From the NCBI RefSeq assembly GCF_019097595.1, contig NC_080710.1, positions 26,585,780 through 26,649,779 of the forward strand: a DNA stretch of 64,000 nt, written 5' to 3'. The position numbers and the translations under genes are program-made. The notes below the pieces were generated by a model that made no database searches, was not told where the DNA came from, and was given only the letters and a program-made list of their open reading frames with translations. Positions 30,337 to 47,529 of the stretch are shown one piece after another. The stretch's first letter is position 1. Every line of letters starts with the position of its first letter. This DNA comes from Hemibagrus wyckioides. Lineage: Eukaryota > Chordata > Actinopteri > Siluriformes > Bagridae.

Positions 30337-30931
30337 CACTATATTGCCAAAAGTTTTGGGACACCCCTCCAAATCATCGAACTCGCGTATTGTTTTCGCT
30401 TGGCCTCTTAGTTCCAGTGAAAGGAACTCTGAATGCTTCAGCATACCAAGACATTTTGAACAATTTCATGCTCCCAAATTTGTGGGAACAGTTTGGGGAT
30501 GACCCCTGCCTGTTCCAACATGACTGCACACCAGTGCACAAAGCAAGGTCCATAAAGACATGGATGAGGGAGGAACTTGACTGGCCTGCACAGAGTTCTG
30601 ACCCCAACCTGATAGAACACCTTTGGGATGAATTAGAGCGGAGACTGTGAGCCAGGCCTTCTCGTCCAACATCAGTGTCTGACCTCACAAACGAGCTTCT
30701 AGAGGAATGGTCAAAACTTCCCATAAACACACTCCTAAACCTTGTGGAAAGGCTTCCCAGAAGATTTGAAACTGTTATAGCTGCAAAGGGTGGGCCAACT
30801 CCATATTACATTCATGTGCATGTAAAGACATCCCAGTCTTGGCCTGGCTCACAGTTCCTTTCACTGGAACTAAGGGGCCAAGCCCAACCCCTGAATTAGA
30901 TGGGTGTCCCAAAACTTTTGCCAATACAGTG
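30337..30931 (+). mobile_element. Tc1-derived element (CACTATATTGCC family) with partial transposase
   Basis: Ends CACTATATTGCCAAAAGTTT and its inverted partner are flanked by TA (30335-30336, 30932-30933). Inside, the plus strand encodes the C-terminal catalytic part: NLWEQFGDDPCLFQHDCTP with the second Asp, then DWPAQSSDPNLIEHLWDEL with the final Glu. The DNA-binding domain and first Asp are missing. The 3' end carries an inverted copy of the internal GGAACTAAGGGGCC block. In the cul2 5' UTR intron. Confidence 0.8.
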
Positions 30932-31096
30932 TATATAAACCAGTTGCTTCTCAACCAAGCGAAAAGGAAAAATGGAACATTTTACATGTCTGCTGCTAAA
31001 GACAGACCCCTGTAGAACAACACCCGCCTCTTCTACAGTTTAGAGAGCATTTATAACTGGACAAAACACAAAGACTGGTCCAGTATGAATTTTCTA

Positions 31097-31114
31097 AAAA
31101 AAAAAAAAAAAAAA
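31097..31114. repeat. A-run
   Basis: An uninterrupted run of about 18 A bases in the presumed cul2 5' UTR intron. Confidence 0.9.
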
Positions 31115-31359
31115 TTAAGCTATAATATTGATACACATAACCTTAATATATCCACATCTTGTCGTTGCTGCTGTTTGTGTAACAGACACCCTCTAATATG
31201 AGGGTTCCTATCATGTCAACACTAAGGGAGAGCTGTGAAACTGTCGACATTTAAAGGAGAAATGGTGCTGTTGATCAGAAGCCTGACTGGAGTGAAAATC
31301 CAGCTCAAAGCCAAGTGTGTGAAGGCTTTAGATGATGCACCGAACACACAGCAGTAAGC

Positions 31360-31693
31360 GAGATCATTAGATCAGTGGTGCCTCTCGTGTCATTTCGTGC
31401 ATCTTTACGACAACGGACGCATATTTACGTTACGCTAGCGAACTAACTGTACACAGGCCCGGCTAGTTAGCTACATAGCTTAGCTTCGGCTGTTCTGCCG
31501 TTCGGTTTCGCTTGAAAATGTGGGAATCGAAGCAAACAGCGCACTTTGAGTGTTTAGTGGAAATAAATACGAAGGCACACACTCTCTTGTTTGGGACAAG
31601 CCTCCAGACCTGGGGCCCGTGAGCTCGGAGTCGTGTTGCTGAGTAACTACCGAACTTAGCCGAGCTCTTAGCCTCCGAGCGCCCTGCAACCAG

Positions 31694-31726
<33 letters not shown>

Positions 31727-32260
31727 AGCCGCTGTTTTATTTTATCACATTAAACGTTTCCGACGACGTGACACAGACGCACTGACCACTCCGTGGGACA
31801 GTAACTCTATATAAATGTCATGTTACCTTGACCAATGTCACTGTGTTGAATAAAACTTCCCCCGGCTGTCAAAAAAACCTTCGATAGCTTTCACTTAAAC
31901 CTCTGCCATCGTCCCGTCTCGAGGAACAAAGTAACGCTCCGGACAGAGGGGTTTCAGAGGTAAAAAAGAGAAATAATATATAACAAAATATCAGCAACAT
32001 TACCAAAATATAACTTTGGGGAATAGTTTTACTCTACGTGTCCGAAATATAAATGTATAAAAACAACACTTGCTTGAAAATATTTTATGTTTTTAGTATT
32101 ATTTAAAAATAAAGCCCCCCTATTCAGCGATGGTTTGGTCTAGAGCTACGGTAAGCAAGTCAGGACAACGACACTTGACGCTCCGATGTTTGAAAGCCGC
32201 CTGACACTGAATGATGACGTCATCACGGCTTCACCGTAGCAAGTGAAGACGCGCCAGTCT
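31360..32260 (-). promoter_or_regulatory. cul2: Putative cul2 promoter and 5' non-coding exon
   Basis: CpG content rises here, especially at 31380-31690 and 31750-31930, consistent with a housekeeping CpG promoter upstream of the first coding exon. A splice-donor-like CAAG|GTAACA on the minus strand ends at 31827 and could close a non-coding exon joining the acceptor at 29747. A TC run lies at 31695-31723. The exact start of transcription is not shown by the sequence. Confidence 0.4.
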
Positions 32261-32351
32261 TTCTCTCTCTTTTTTTTGTTTAAACCTAAAACAATGTTTT
32301 ATACTTTTATTTTTGTTAAAATATTTGTTAATGATTAATGTTATCATTGAA

Positions 32352-32376
32352 GACTCTGAAGTACAGAATGATCATT

Positions 32377-32458
<82 letters not shown>

Positions 32459-32495
32459 GTTTGCCTGTCTGTCTGTCTGTCTATTTATCTGCCTG

Positions 32496-32586
<91 letters not shown>

Positions 32587-32623
32587 GTTTGCCTGTCTGT
32601 CTGTCTGTCTATTTATCTGTCTG

Positions 32624-32690
<67 letters not shown>

Positions 32691-32709
32691 GACTCTGAAG
32701 TACAGAATG

Positions 32710-32805
<96 letters not shown>

Positions 32806-32834
32806 GTTTGCCTGTCTGTCTATTTATCTGCCTG

Positions 32835-32929
<95 letters not shown>

Positions 32930-32966
32930 GTTTGCCTGTCTGTCTGTCTGTCTATTTATCTGTCTG

Positions 32967-33028
<62 letters not shown>
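32352..33028. repeat. TATC/TGTC tetranucleotide array with higher-order structure
   Basis: About 650 bp of TATC units, broken by four similar blocks TGTTTGCCTGTCTGTC...TATTTATCTG. The unique flank GACTCTGAAGTACAGAATGA appears at 32352 and again inside the array at 32691, so two 339-bp units exist. Long open frames through it (Tyr-Leu-Ser-Ile repeats) are artefacts. Confidence 0.95.
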
Positions 33029-33536
33029 CAACTATGCCACTATGATTTAGATATGTACAAGAAATCAGTTTTAAATAAAAAAAATTTGTATACAAAGCTT
33101 TAAAAATGAATTCTACAACTTTTAATCCAATTCTGAAATAATTAGGAATTCAGTGCTTTTATGGCTGCATGTCAAATTCAGTGAATCACATTCAGATTCG
33201 AACGCCTCTGGAAAAAAGCAAAGAGGGATAGATTTGATTATTTTGTTATTTATTACCATTTGATGCCCATGGGGGATTACAATGTAAGTCACTGAATTTC
33301 AAATACACTACATGGTCAAAAGTATGTCCACACCTGACCATCACACTCATCTGTCCTTGATGAATATTTAATTCCAGATTTATTTCCTCTCTGTTGTTAT
33401 AATAAGCTTCACTCTTCTGGGAAGGTGTCAGTTTTTTCTGTGACACTGGGTGTACGGTCACTTCTTTCAACCTGTTTAACTCATCAACAATTTAGTAAGA
33501 ATAATACTCACAGAAGCTGTGGATGAAAAAAGCAAT

Positions 33537-33728
<192 letters not shown>

Positions 33729-33779
33729 AATGTACAGCTTCCACAAGCACAGATAATAAGGTAATAAATAAAATAAATA

Positions 33780-34360
33780 AACAAAGAGGACTTTTGCACA
33801 TCTGCACTTTAAAGATGGACAATACCACTGCTCTCATCACCTCATTCCACTTCGTGACCACCCAGTACTGCTGCTGTCTGCATCTTGGTCACTATTGCAC
33901 TACAATATTACAATAATATACTCTATTCACTTTACACTTTATATAATTTTATAATTTTACATAACTTTGTATCACAGCTGTTGTATTTTACACTTCCTGT
34001 ATGTACATTTTACACTTTTACACATATACATATTCTATCTTATTTTATATACATATTATATATACATACCCTACTTTATTTATATTTATTATATTTTATT
34101 CTATTTTTATTCTATTATATTTTTTGCTTACCGTGAACTTATTTTTATATTTCGTATTTTAGTATAATTTGTATTCTTATTTTTTATATTTTGTATTTTT
34201 GTATTTTATTTTTATATTTTTTTATCCTGTCTTTTGTTCTGTCCTTATTCCTTTTCCTTTTCCTAGGGTCATAAAAGTCGTGTAAGCATTTCACTGCATA
34301 TCATACTGTGTACGATTATTGTATGTGACTAATAAAATTTGAATTTGAATAAAATAAGAT
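33780..34360 (+). mobile_element. LINE-derived 3' end
   Basis: The text CTGCACTTTAAAGATGGACA, CTATTGCACTACAATATTAC and a very T/A-rich middle leads to AAGCATTTCACTGCATATCA and ATGTGACTAATAAAATTTGA, the usual ending of fish non-LTR elements. No reverse transcriptase remains. Confidence 0.45.
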
Positions 34361-34519
34361 AGGAATATAACAAAAAATACTAAATACCCAGTTTTAAGGG
34401 TCCAAAATATAACAAAAAGTATAGTAGTAGTAGTATAGTTAGTATTGCGTTTTCTGTTTTATTCATCATAGTTTACTAACTCTATTAATGTATTTGTATC
34501 TATTTTAAGTTCTTCATAG

Positions 34520-34555
<36 letters not shown>

Positions 34556-34619
34556 CTGTGAAAAGATGTCATTTTAATGCATATATCTTGTATGTGTGCT
34601 TATGTTGCTAGTGTTGTGA

Positions 34620-34979
34620 TTACATGTACTTTTAACTAATCATTTCTATGCTTTATATATTGTATGTCTATTAGTCTCTGGCACTGGAATTTCTACTCCT
34701 GAACAAGGTCATGAACTAATACAACGTCTACATCATCTTCGTCATCTCTTAATCACCCGCATATCGGATGTGACCATAGCTCACACTTCAACTCAGACTG
34801 AGATGACCTATTCACCTCTGTCTACTCCAGGCTCATCTAGCAACCCAATTGCTTTGAGTTCCAGCGATGATGATGATGCCCCTGTATCCGAGTTTGACTG
34901 TTACCCAATGGTCAGCCCCATGGACTATCATCTTACCACTCCTATCCCATTCATTTTATTAAGCCCTACTGGGGCCTAG
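34620..34979 (+). CDS. Unidentified open frame, 119 codons, function unknown
   Basis: The frame is open from just after a TGA at 34617 to the TAG at 34977. The part from about 34675 looks coding: less AT-rich than its surroundings and rich in Ser/Thr/Pro, with STPEQGHELIQRLHHLRHLL near the start. PIALSSSDDDDAP in the middle resembles a SUMO-interacting or CK2-type acidic patch. There is no in-frame ATG near its start. A CTATTAG acceptor-like site ends at 34674, so it could be a terminal exon or a fossil. I do not recognise the protein. It sits in an insertion, so a transposon origin is likely. Confidence 0.3.
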   Translation, partial: LHVLLTNHFYALYIVCLLVSGTGISTPEQGHELIQRLHHLRHLLITRISDVTIAHTSTQTEMTYSPLSTPGSSSNPIALSSSDDDDAPVSEFDCYPMVSPMDYHLTTPIPFILLSPTGA

Positions 34980-35339
34980 CCACCTACCATTTCATTAAAC
35001 TGCATTTTCCACCAAATTCTGTATTAAGTGTTTATTTCAGATTTTTAATTCCCATAAAGGCTTCCCTCTAGATGTTGGAGTGTGGCTGTGGGGATTTGTG
35101 ATCATTCAGCTATAAGAGCATTAGTGAGATCAGACACTGATGTTGGGATGGTGCGGAGGTCTGGGGTTCGGTCGGTGTTCCAGTTCATCCCAAAGGTGTT
35201 CGGTGAGGTTGAGTCAGAGTCAGGGATCTGTGCAGGACACTCAGGTTCTTCCACTGCAACCTTCACAAACCATGTCTTCATGGAGCTAACTTTGTGCACA
35301 TGGGCATTGTCATACGTTGCAAAAAGATACAAAGAATAT

Positions 35340-36630
35340 GGTCTTGGATGACCCGCAATAGGCTGTGGTTAGAGAATGGACTTCCGGTGTAATCTGTTGT
35401 GTTATGCAGCTGAAGCAAACATCACGGTTGCATCGAAGGGATTCACTCTTCTGTTCTTGGAGCCTTCATCATAATGTCATGTTGTTTTCAGACAAAATAC
35501 CCTGAAACACCCTTACTATTAAAGCTCCCAGACTCACTGGTAGTTATAAACATATATGCTACTTTATATTTGATTAAGTAACTTCACTACAAATGCTTCC
35601 AAAGGCAATAGCAAGCATTCAGTCGAGTCTTATCAACATATAGAAGTACTCTATGTTCCAGAGGGTGACAGTGCCACTTCAAGGACATTGAGACACCTCC
35701 ACTTTTTCAGATTTCCCAAGTTTCTCAGACTAAATGTAAAAGTGTATTGTATTTTAATGACAATTGCTGTGATACAACCCGTTAGATTTATTTTATTTCA
35801 TCATTTTCTTATGATGCCTGTTGTTTGGTTATTATATGAAACTCTCTTTTTCGACAAAATGTTATGAAATTGCAGACTAGATGGATTCAAATGCATACAT
35901 AAATATGGCAAACAAAACCAAAGGGCAAGGCAGGTCATGGAGCCAGAAAACAGACAGAATGTGCAAACAGACCAACAGCAGAAAAAAAGACCATGAGAAG
36001 ATAAAGCTGAGAGGCAAGGAACCATAAACACAGTGAAGAATCAAGTCTTGTGTTTGTTCATGTGAGGACACAGTTGTGAAATCCCTGTGAAACATTTTTT
36101 TCCTCCCAGAAATAAGGTGGTTATATTTTATTTCTGAAGAAAATGAACAAGATTCTGTAATCGGGTAATGCATCTTTCTAAACAACGGTGTTACATTTAC
36201 ATTTACAACATTTTACACCCATTCTTATCTCACCAAAGTGATCAGGATCCTATCTGTTATGCATCGTGAATGTCTCTAGCCTTCCTAATGCAAATCAAAT
36301 AGACATAAGGCCAGCTAAATCTTCAAAAACAACTGCCAGTGCCACTAGTAAAGGAAAGCCAGTTTTAAAACAACAGTGGGATCATCCACCACACACCAGA
36401 TGGCAGCTTTGTGGTGCCAGATCACCGTTGTGAAGACCTAGTCATGTCTTACAGCAGCAGGACTTCCTAACAGCGAGCACAGCTGTTCTGAGCTGCATTC
36501 CCAAACTCATATGTCTAACATTTCTGTATTAGTTCCTGTCTTAGTTTTCCATTAAAATGTAATACATGTTTTGGCACATTGAAATGTTTGCAGCAGAAAC
36601 CCAAGTCTTTGGCCGTGTTCTCTTTTTTTC
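35340..36630. other. Intergenic, nothing recognised
   Basis: AT-rich unique-looking sequence with short open frames on both strands that resemble no family. Confidence 0.5.
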
Positions 36631-36639
36631 AGTCACATA

Positions 36640-36992
36640 CACTATATTGACAAAGGTTTTGGGACACCCCTCCAAATCATTGAATTCCAATCACTTCCAT
36701 GGCCACAGGTGTATAAAAGGAGGCATGCAGACTGCTTCTACAAACATTTGTGAAAGAATTTGGTCGCTCTCAGGATCTCAAGTGAATTCAAATGAATTAG
36801 AGTGGAGACTGTGAGCCAGGCCTTCTTGTCCAATATCAGTGCTTGACCTTACAAGTGCTCTTCTAGAAGTACGGTAAACACTAAACACACTGGAAAGCCT
36901 TCCCAGAAAAGCTGAAGCTGTTATAGCTGCAAAGGGTGGGCCAACTCCATATTAAACCCTACAGACGTCCCAAAACGTTTGGCAATATAGTG
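36640..36992 (+). mobile_element. Short Tc1-derived element (CACTATATTG family)
   Basis: The ends CACTATATTGACAAAGGTTT and GGCAATATAGTG are inverted and flanked by TA (36638-36639, 36993-36994). The 353-bp interior joins a leader (GGTGTATAAAAGGAGGCATG) to the extreme C-terminal end (GAATTAGAGTGGAGACTGTG), so nearly all of the transposase is deleted. Confidence 0.75.
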
Positions 36993-37377
36993 TATTTTCA
37001 TTTATTTCTTTTATACGTTCTTCTAATGTTGGTACAATTGAGCCTTTACATAGATAATGACTGGATATATGTCTCTATTCAGCAAAAAATCAAGCATGTC
37101 TTCTTGATTTTATGCATCCAATAAGAGTGCCTCATACATGCCTGTTTGTCCAGCATTAATGGTGTAATGTGTGGCTTAAATGATTTGACAATTTCCACCC
37201 ACCTAAACCTTGAATCAGATCACAGAGGGAATATTCAAATTTTCCCTCTTCTTAATCTTCAATTTGAAATTGATCACAACGCTTTCCTGCTATTTTCTAT
37301 TTTTTCTAGATGTGAAATGGAGGACTCCACATTATCCATCCGGTTTAATGGAAATTTAATAGGACTGTGCAATAAAA

Positions 37378-38565
37378 ACATTATTTACAGTGTCTTTCTT
37401 TGCATAAATATTCAGATCCCCCACAAACCTTTCCACAGTTTTGTTGTGTTACAACCTTTAAATGAAATGGACTAAATTGAAAATTCACCGATCATCCATA
37501 ATATTATGAGCACTGAGAGGTGACGTGAATAACACTGATGATCTCCTCATCATGGCACCTGTTAGTGGGTGGGATATATTAGGCAGCAAGTGAATATTTT
37601 GTCCTCAAAATTGATGTGTTAGAAGCAGGAAAAATGGGCAAGTGTAAGGATTTGAGCGAGTTTGACAAGGACCAAATTGTGATGGCTAGACCACTGGATC
37701 AGAACATCTCCAAAACTGCAGCTCTTGTGGGGTGTTCCCGGTCTGTAGTGGTCAGTATCTATCAAAAGTGGTCCATGGAAGGAACAATGGTGAACTGGTG
37801 ACAGGGTCATGGGCGGCCAAGGCTCATTGATGCACATGGGGAGCGAAGGCTGGACCGTGTGGTCTGTGTGGTCCGATCCAAAACAAAACTTGGGTCCTGC
37901 CATCCATGCGGATGTTACTTTGACACATATCATTGTTTCAGACCATTTACACCCTTTCATGGAAACGGTATTCCCTGATGGCTGTGGCCTCTTTCAGCAG
38001 GATAATGTGCCGTGCAACAAAGCAAAAATGCTTCAGGAATGGATTGATGAGAACAACAAGAAGTTGAGGTGTTGACTTGGCCTCCAAATTCCCCAGATCT
38101 CAATCCAATCCAGCATCTGTGGGATGTGCTGGACAAACAAGTCTGATCCATGGAGATCCCACCTTGCAACTTAGAGGACTTAAAGGATCTGCTGCTAAGA
38201 TCTTGGTGCTAGATACCACCGCACACCTTCAGGGATCTAGTGGAGTCCATGCCTCGACGGATCAGGGCCGTTTTGGCAGCGAAAGTGGGACCGACAAAAT
38301 ATTAGATGGGTGGTCATAATGTTATGCCTGATCAGTGTATTTGTAATGAATCTAAACAAAAATAGCCCATAAATTTTTAACAACATAAAACTGATATGAA
38401 GATATAAAAGTTGTGATTGCACAAGTATTCACCAGGGTTATTTCTGGAGCCATCACAAGTCACACAATGTTCAGTGGAGTTTACCTGTATGCAATTAAAG
38501 CACCACACATATAAATACACATGTTCCCAGAGTTTGTTAGAGAACATAGCTAAACAAAGTGCCAT
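37378..38565 (+). mobile_element. Tc1-like element interrupted by another
   Basis: The left part (37378-37485) has ACAGTGTCTTTCTTTGCATA and TTTGTTGTGTTACAACCTTT. The right part (38338-38565) continues with ACAAGTATTCACC, AGTGGAGTTTACCTGTATGC and AGTTTGTTAGAGAACATAGC. Together these are the 5' end of a common fish Tc1 family. Copy C sits between them. Decayed remains may extend to about 38900. Confidence 0.5.
37486..38337 (+). mobile_element. Tc1-like deletion derivative, copy C (largest)
   Basis: It starts CACCGATCATCCATAATATT and ends CCTGATCAGTG, with TA at the right side. It keeps the N-terminal transposase ([36 protein letters not shown]) and, after a different deletion from that in copies A, B and D, the C-terminal half: HPFMETVFPDGCGLFQQDN with the second Asp, and PPNSPDLNPIQHLWDVLDK. 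The final catalytic Glu is changed to Gln, so the protein would be dead even if the frame were intact. Confidence 0.85.
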
Positions 38566-38989
38566 GAAGACAACGGAGCTATTAAAACAATATGATGAAT
38601 TTTTTCACATCCTGGATAGGAAATGGATAGAATATGGCAGGAAAACTCTGACTCTGCCTAGAAGAGGCCATCCACTGATGGTCAGTGAGCAAGAAGAGAG
38701 AGGCTAATAGTTGGAGAAGCAAGAGACCATTAGGCCAAGGGTAAATAGGATCATGATGCTATGCTTCACTATGAGGCTGAATATTCTCAGGGTGATCACC
38801 AGTACGGGATTTCTGCCAAGTGTATTGGTTTGATCCAAGGCCAAAAGGTTCATTTGAGTGTGTCATGGTGCCACATTTATAATTTAAGCAGTGGGCTGTT
38901 TCTACCTACATTGCTCTGCTATAATGAGAGTACCATGAGAGTATTTATTTTAACACTTTTGCCTATAAACACTGATTAAAGTACAAAAC

Positions 38990-40470
38990 ACTACTTTGTT
39001 TTATAATACACACAGTTATGATTGTATTTCTGTTGCTTTTACAGCAATTTAAGCTGTGTTACTCATGCAAACTGCTGCTACTCTGCCACCAGGGGGCCCA
39101 TCATACTAAAAAATGCTCGCTCTCGATCTTATATTTCTTTCCCTTACATCATTGCAGTTTGTTAATTTAACACATGACTTCCCCGAATGAATATTTGTTA
39201 TTAATTCAATTCAACTGCTGTCCTTCAGGCATCCCAAGAGAAATAAGATAAATATAGCTTTGACACCAACAGGGTGAATCCAGGAGATTTTCTGTGCTGC
39301 TTTACTGTAAAAGTTACCACCTGTGAGATCTACTCCTTTTCATATGATAGCTGATGCTAGTACATTTCGATGGAAGTATAATAAACTAGTTTGTTTGCCT
39401 ATAGGAAAGGAATAATGTTTTTCAAAGATGCATATTAAATGACTAAAGGTTACTGAGTTTGTGTTTTGAAAGCTTGCCTGAAATGCAATAATACGCCAGT
39501 GTGTTGTAACAAATCAGACTGATAAGTATGCCCAGAGGAATTTCTCTTGACCATATGTTCCGTCTCACTGTAGGCGATGTTACTTCTGCTCCCTCTCTCA
39601 GCTGAGCTAACAAACCCCGCTTTCTCTAGATAGACGTGAGCAGCTGAAGCCTTTACGGCAACGTGTCCGAGAAGACGACAGGGATATTTTACGACACTGC
39701 TCTAAAGTGTGTCCGCTGAGATGCTCATGTGTTGATCTTACAAATTTTGGGTAATGAAGAGAATTCATATACAAGTCATAACAGTTCATAAACAAGAAGT
39801 CATGCATATCACAAATGGATATATTTTAAGGATGACTCAAAAAGTCTGCCCTGGACTTACTGAATAATGCAAGAAATGTTACCTTTCTTTAGAGCAGTAC
39901 TGTGTGTGTGTGTGTGTGTGTGTGTGACCACCAGCATCCTGACTGGTTCACTGTGCCTTGAGGAGATTTTTAGTGTTTCTTAAACCTGTATGAGGCCCAG
40001 TTCTCCAAACATCAGTTTTTAGCTGATTAATCAGCTCACAATCAACCTTTTGATTAGAGGGGCATTTTGTCTCATTACAGCTTCTTTGTGTGTGTGTGTG
40101 TGTGTGTGTGTGTTGGTTTTAGGGTTGGTGGAATATGTGGCACTCTTTGTGACCACTTCTCACTAAAATAATCTCTAAAATAAAAAATGAAGCAACAAAG
40201 AAAGAAGAAAATGAAAGATCAGAATGAATAAAATGATTAAGATAGGAAAGAAGGAAAGAAAAGCTCAGTAGTCTATTATACAGTCTATACTGCCATGGCC
40301 ATATTATAATATGACGCCCAACATAGAATATATGTGTAGAATAAACTACTATTCTATTCCGTTCATACACATATACCATGTACAGGGTTACATTATTGGA
40401 TCAATGTGACTATGCATCAAACTAGCACTAGTAGTGGTACTGAGGACTGCAGAGAATAATATTTTATGTA
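38990..40470. other. Intergenic with TG microsatellites
   Basis: Two TG runs (39900-39926 and 40087-40113) in otherwise unremarkable DNA. No gene is seen. Confidence 0.6.
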
Positions 40471-40479
40471 TCTTTTATC

Positions 40480-40683
40480 CTGCACAGGGTCACAGGGATC
40501 CTGACCCTAACCCAGTGGACTTGGGGCACAAAGCTGGGTAACACCCTGGAGGATTACCTGGAGAAAACCCCCAAAGAGAATGGGATAACATTTAAACTCC
40601 ACATGCATGGTGGGAGCAGGAATCAAACCTCTAATGCCGAAGGTGCAAGGCAAACCTGCCAACCACTAAGCCGCCATGCCCCT
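40480..40683 (-). mobile_element. tRNA-derived SINE, inverted
   Basis: On the minus strand it starts GGCATGGCGGCTTAGTGGTT, with an A-box-like GCTTAGTGGTTGG and a B-box-like GAGGTTTGATTCC. It then runs to CATGTGGAGTTTAAATG, GGGGGTTTTCTCCAGG and GGGTCAGGATCCCTGTGACC. Confidence 0.55.
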
Positions 40684-40863
40684 GAAGTGAAAACCAACAG
40701 TAATTAAATGTGTTAAAATAAATGTCATTTGTCCTAAGGGCTATGCAAATACTGTCCTCAGCTCTCAGAACCTGTTCTGCAGCTAAGTGCTGTAAAATTA
40801 CTGCTTTTAGAAGATCTTACTGATCACATGACTGTTTGACAGCCTTGTAGTCCTTCACAGTAG

Positions 40864-41141
<278 letters not shown>

Positions 41142-41501
41142 ATTTTTTTAAATGATATTTTTATCTCCATATTTTTTATTGTTGTGCACCAATACACCAT
41201 AATTATATGTACTTTAAGATATTATATATTATTTATTATTATTTATACATTTATTTATTGTTCATTTATATTTTTTTATTTCATTTGTATTACATTTATT
41301 TTTCTTCGGGATTAATAAAGTTTTATCTCATCTTATAAATACATCTAAGAATTTTTAAGAAAGACTAACTGTGTATAAAATATAGTTAAATATATACACA
41401 GTATTATATTATGCGAAAAAGTGAACCAGTGCAAACAAATAAATGACCAATGCTACAGGATATGATGTATATTAATTGCACAAGATTATTATCCGTGAAG
41501 A

Positions 41502-41503
<2 letters not shown>

Positions 41504-41535
<32 letters not shown>
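41504..41535. repeat. ATT microsatellite
   Basis: About ten ATT units, 370 bp upstream of the tubb6 start. Confidence 0.9.
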
Positions 41536-41559
41536 GATACACCATTATTATTATTACAC

Positions 41560-41902
41560 CATTATTCGTTGCGCTGGCTTGGTTTAGGCTTTGATTGGAG
41601 CTTTCATGTGTCACTCAAACCTCTGACAGTTGATGTGGGCGGGGCTTTAACCCGGAGATCCAGAGTGGCTGGGTTTCAAATAGCAATTACTTTTCATTTA
41701 AGTACACTATATGTGGACGTGAGTATATGAATAATGACTACGTAGTGCACTTCGTGTAGAAAAGTAGGCGCTTCAGGAGGAGGGTTTGAGAGAGAGAGAG
41801 AGAGAGAGAGAGGGGTGAGGGTTATATGAGCATTGAGCAGCGGATTGTTCAGTAGTTAAACTCAGACAGAAGTGTGTTACAGCTTGAACACTAACAGCAG
41901 AA
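41560..41902 (+). promoter_or_regulatory. tubb6: tubb6 promoter and 5' UTR region
   Basis: An inverted CCAAT (GATTGG) lies at 41592-41597, a GA run at 41788-41813, and a weak TATA-like TTATATGAG at about 41822, 80 bases before the start codon. Transcription probably starts between 41840 and 41880, but this is an inference from spacing only. Confidence 0.4.
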
Positions 41903-47351
<5,449 letters not shown>

Positions 47352-47471
47352 ATCCTGTAGGCTCTTCACTCATTCATTGGGCACACACATCTAATGTGAT
47401 GTGGGTTTTTTTTTTCTTAAGCTGTGATTTTTTTTTTATTTTAAATGTAAGATCCTAGTCAACACGAGGAA

Positions 47472-47520
47472 AATAAACGTTACTGAAAGGTTGAAGATTT
47501 GTGTTTTGATTCTTAATAAA
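47472..47520 (+). terminator. tubb6: tubb6 polyadenylation signals
   Basis: AATAAA occurs at 47472-47477 and again at 47515-47520, about 120 and 165 bases after the stop. Either could direct cleavage. Confidence 0.65.
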
Positions 47521-47529
47521 AACAATGCG

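Noticed and set aside
32313..33050. Long open frames of more than 230 codons on the plus strand
   Set aside because: They are translations of TATC repeats (Tyr-Leu-Ser-Ile); the repeat lacks stops in its frames. The same applies to frames at 33476-33861 and 61948-62545.
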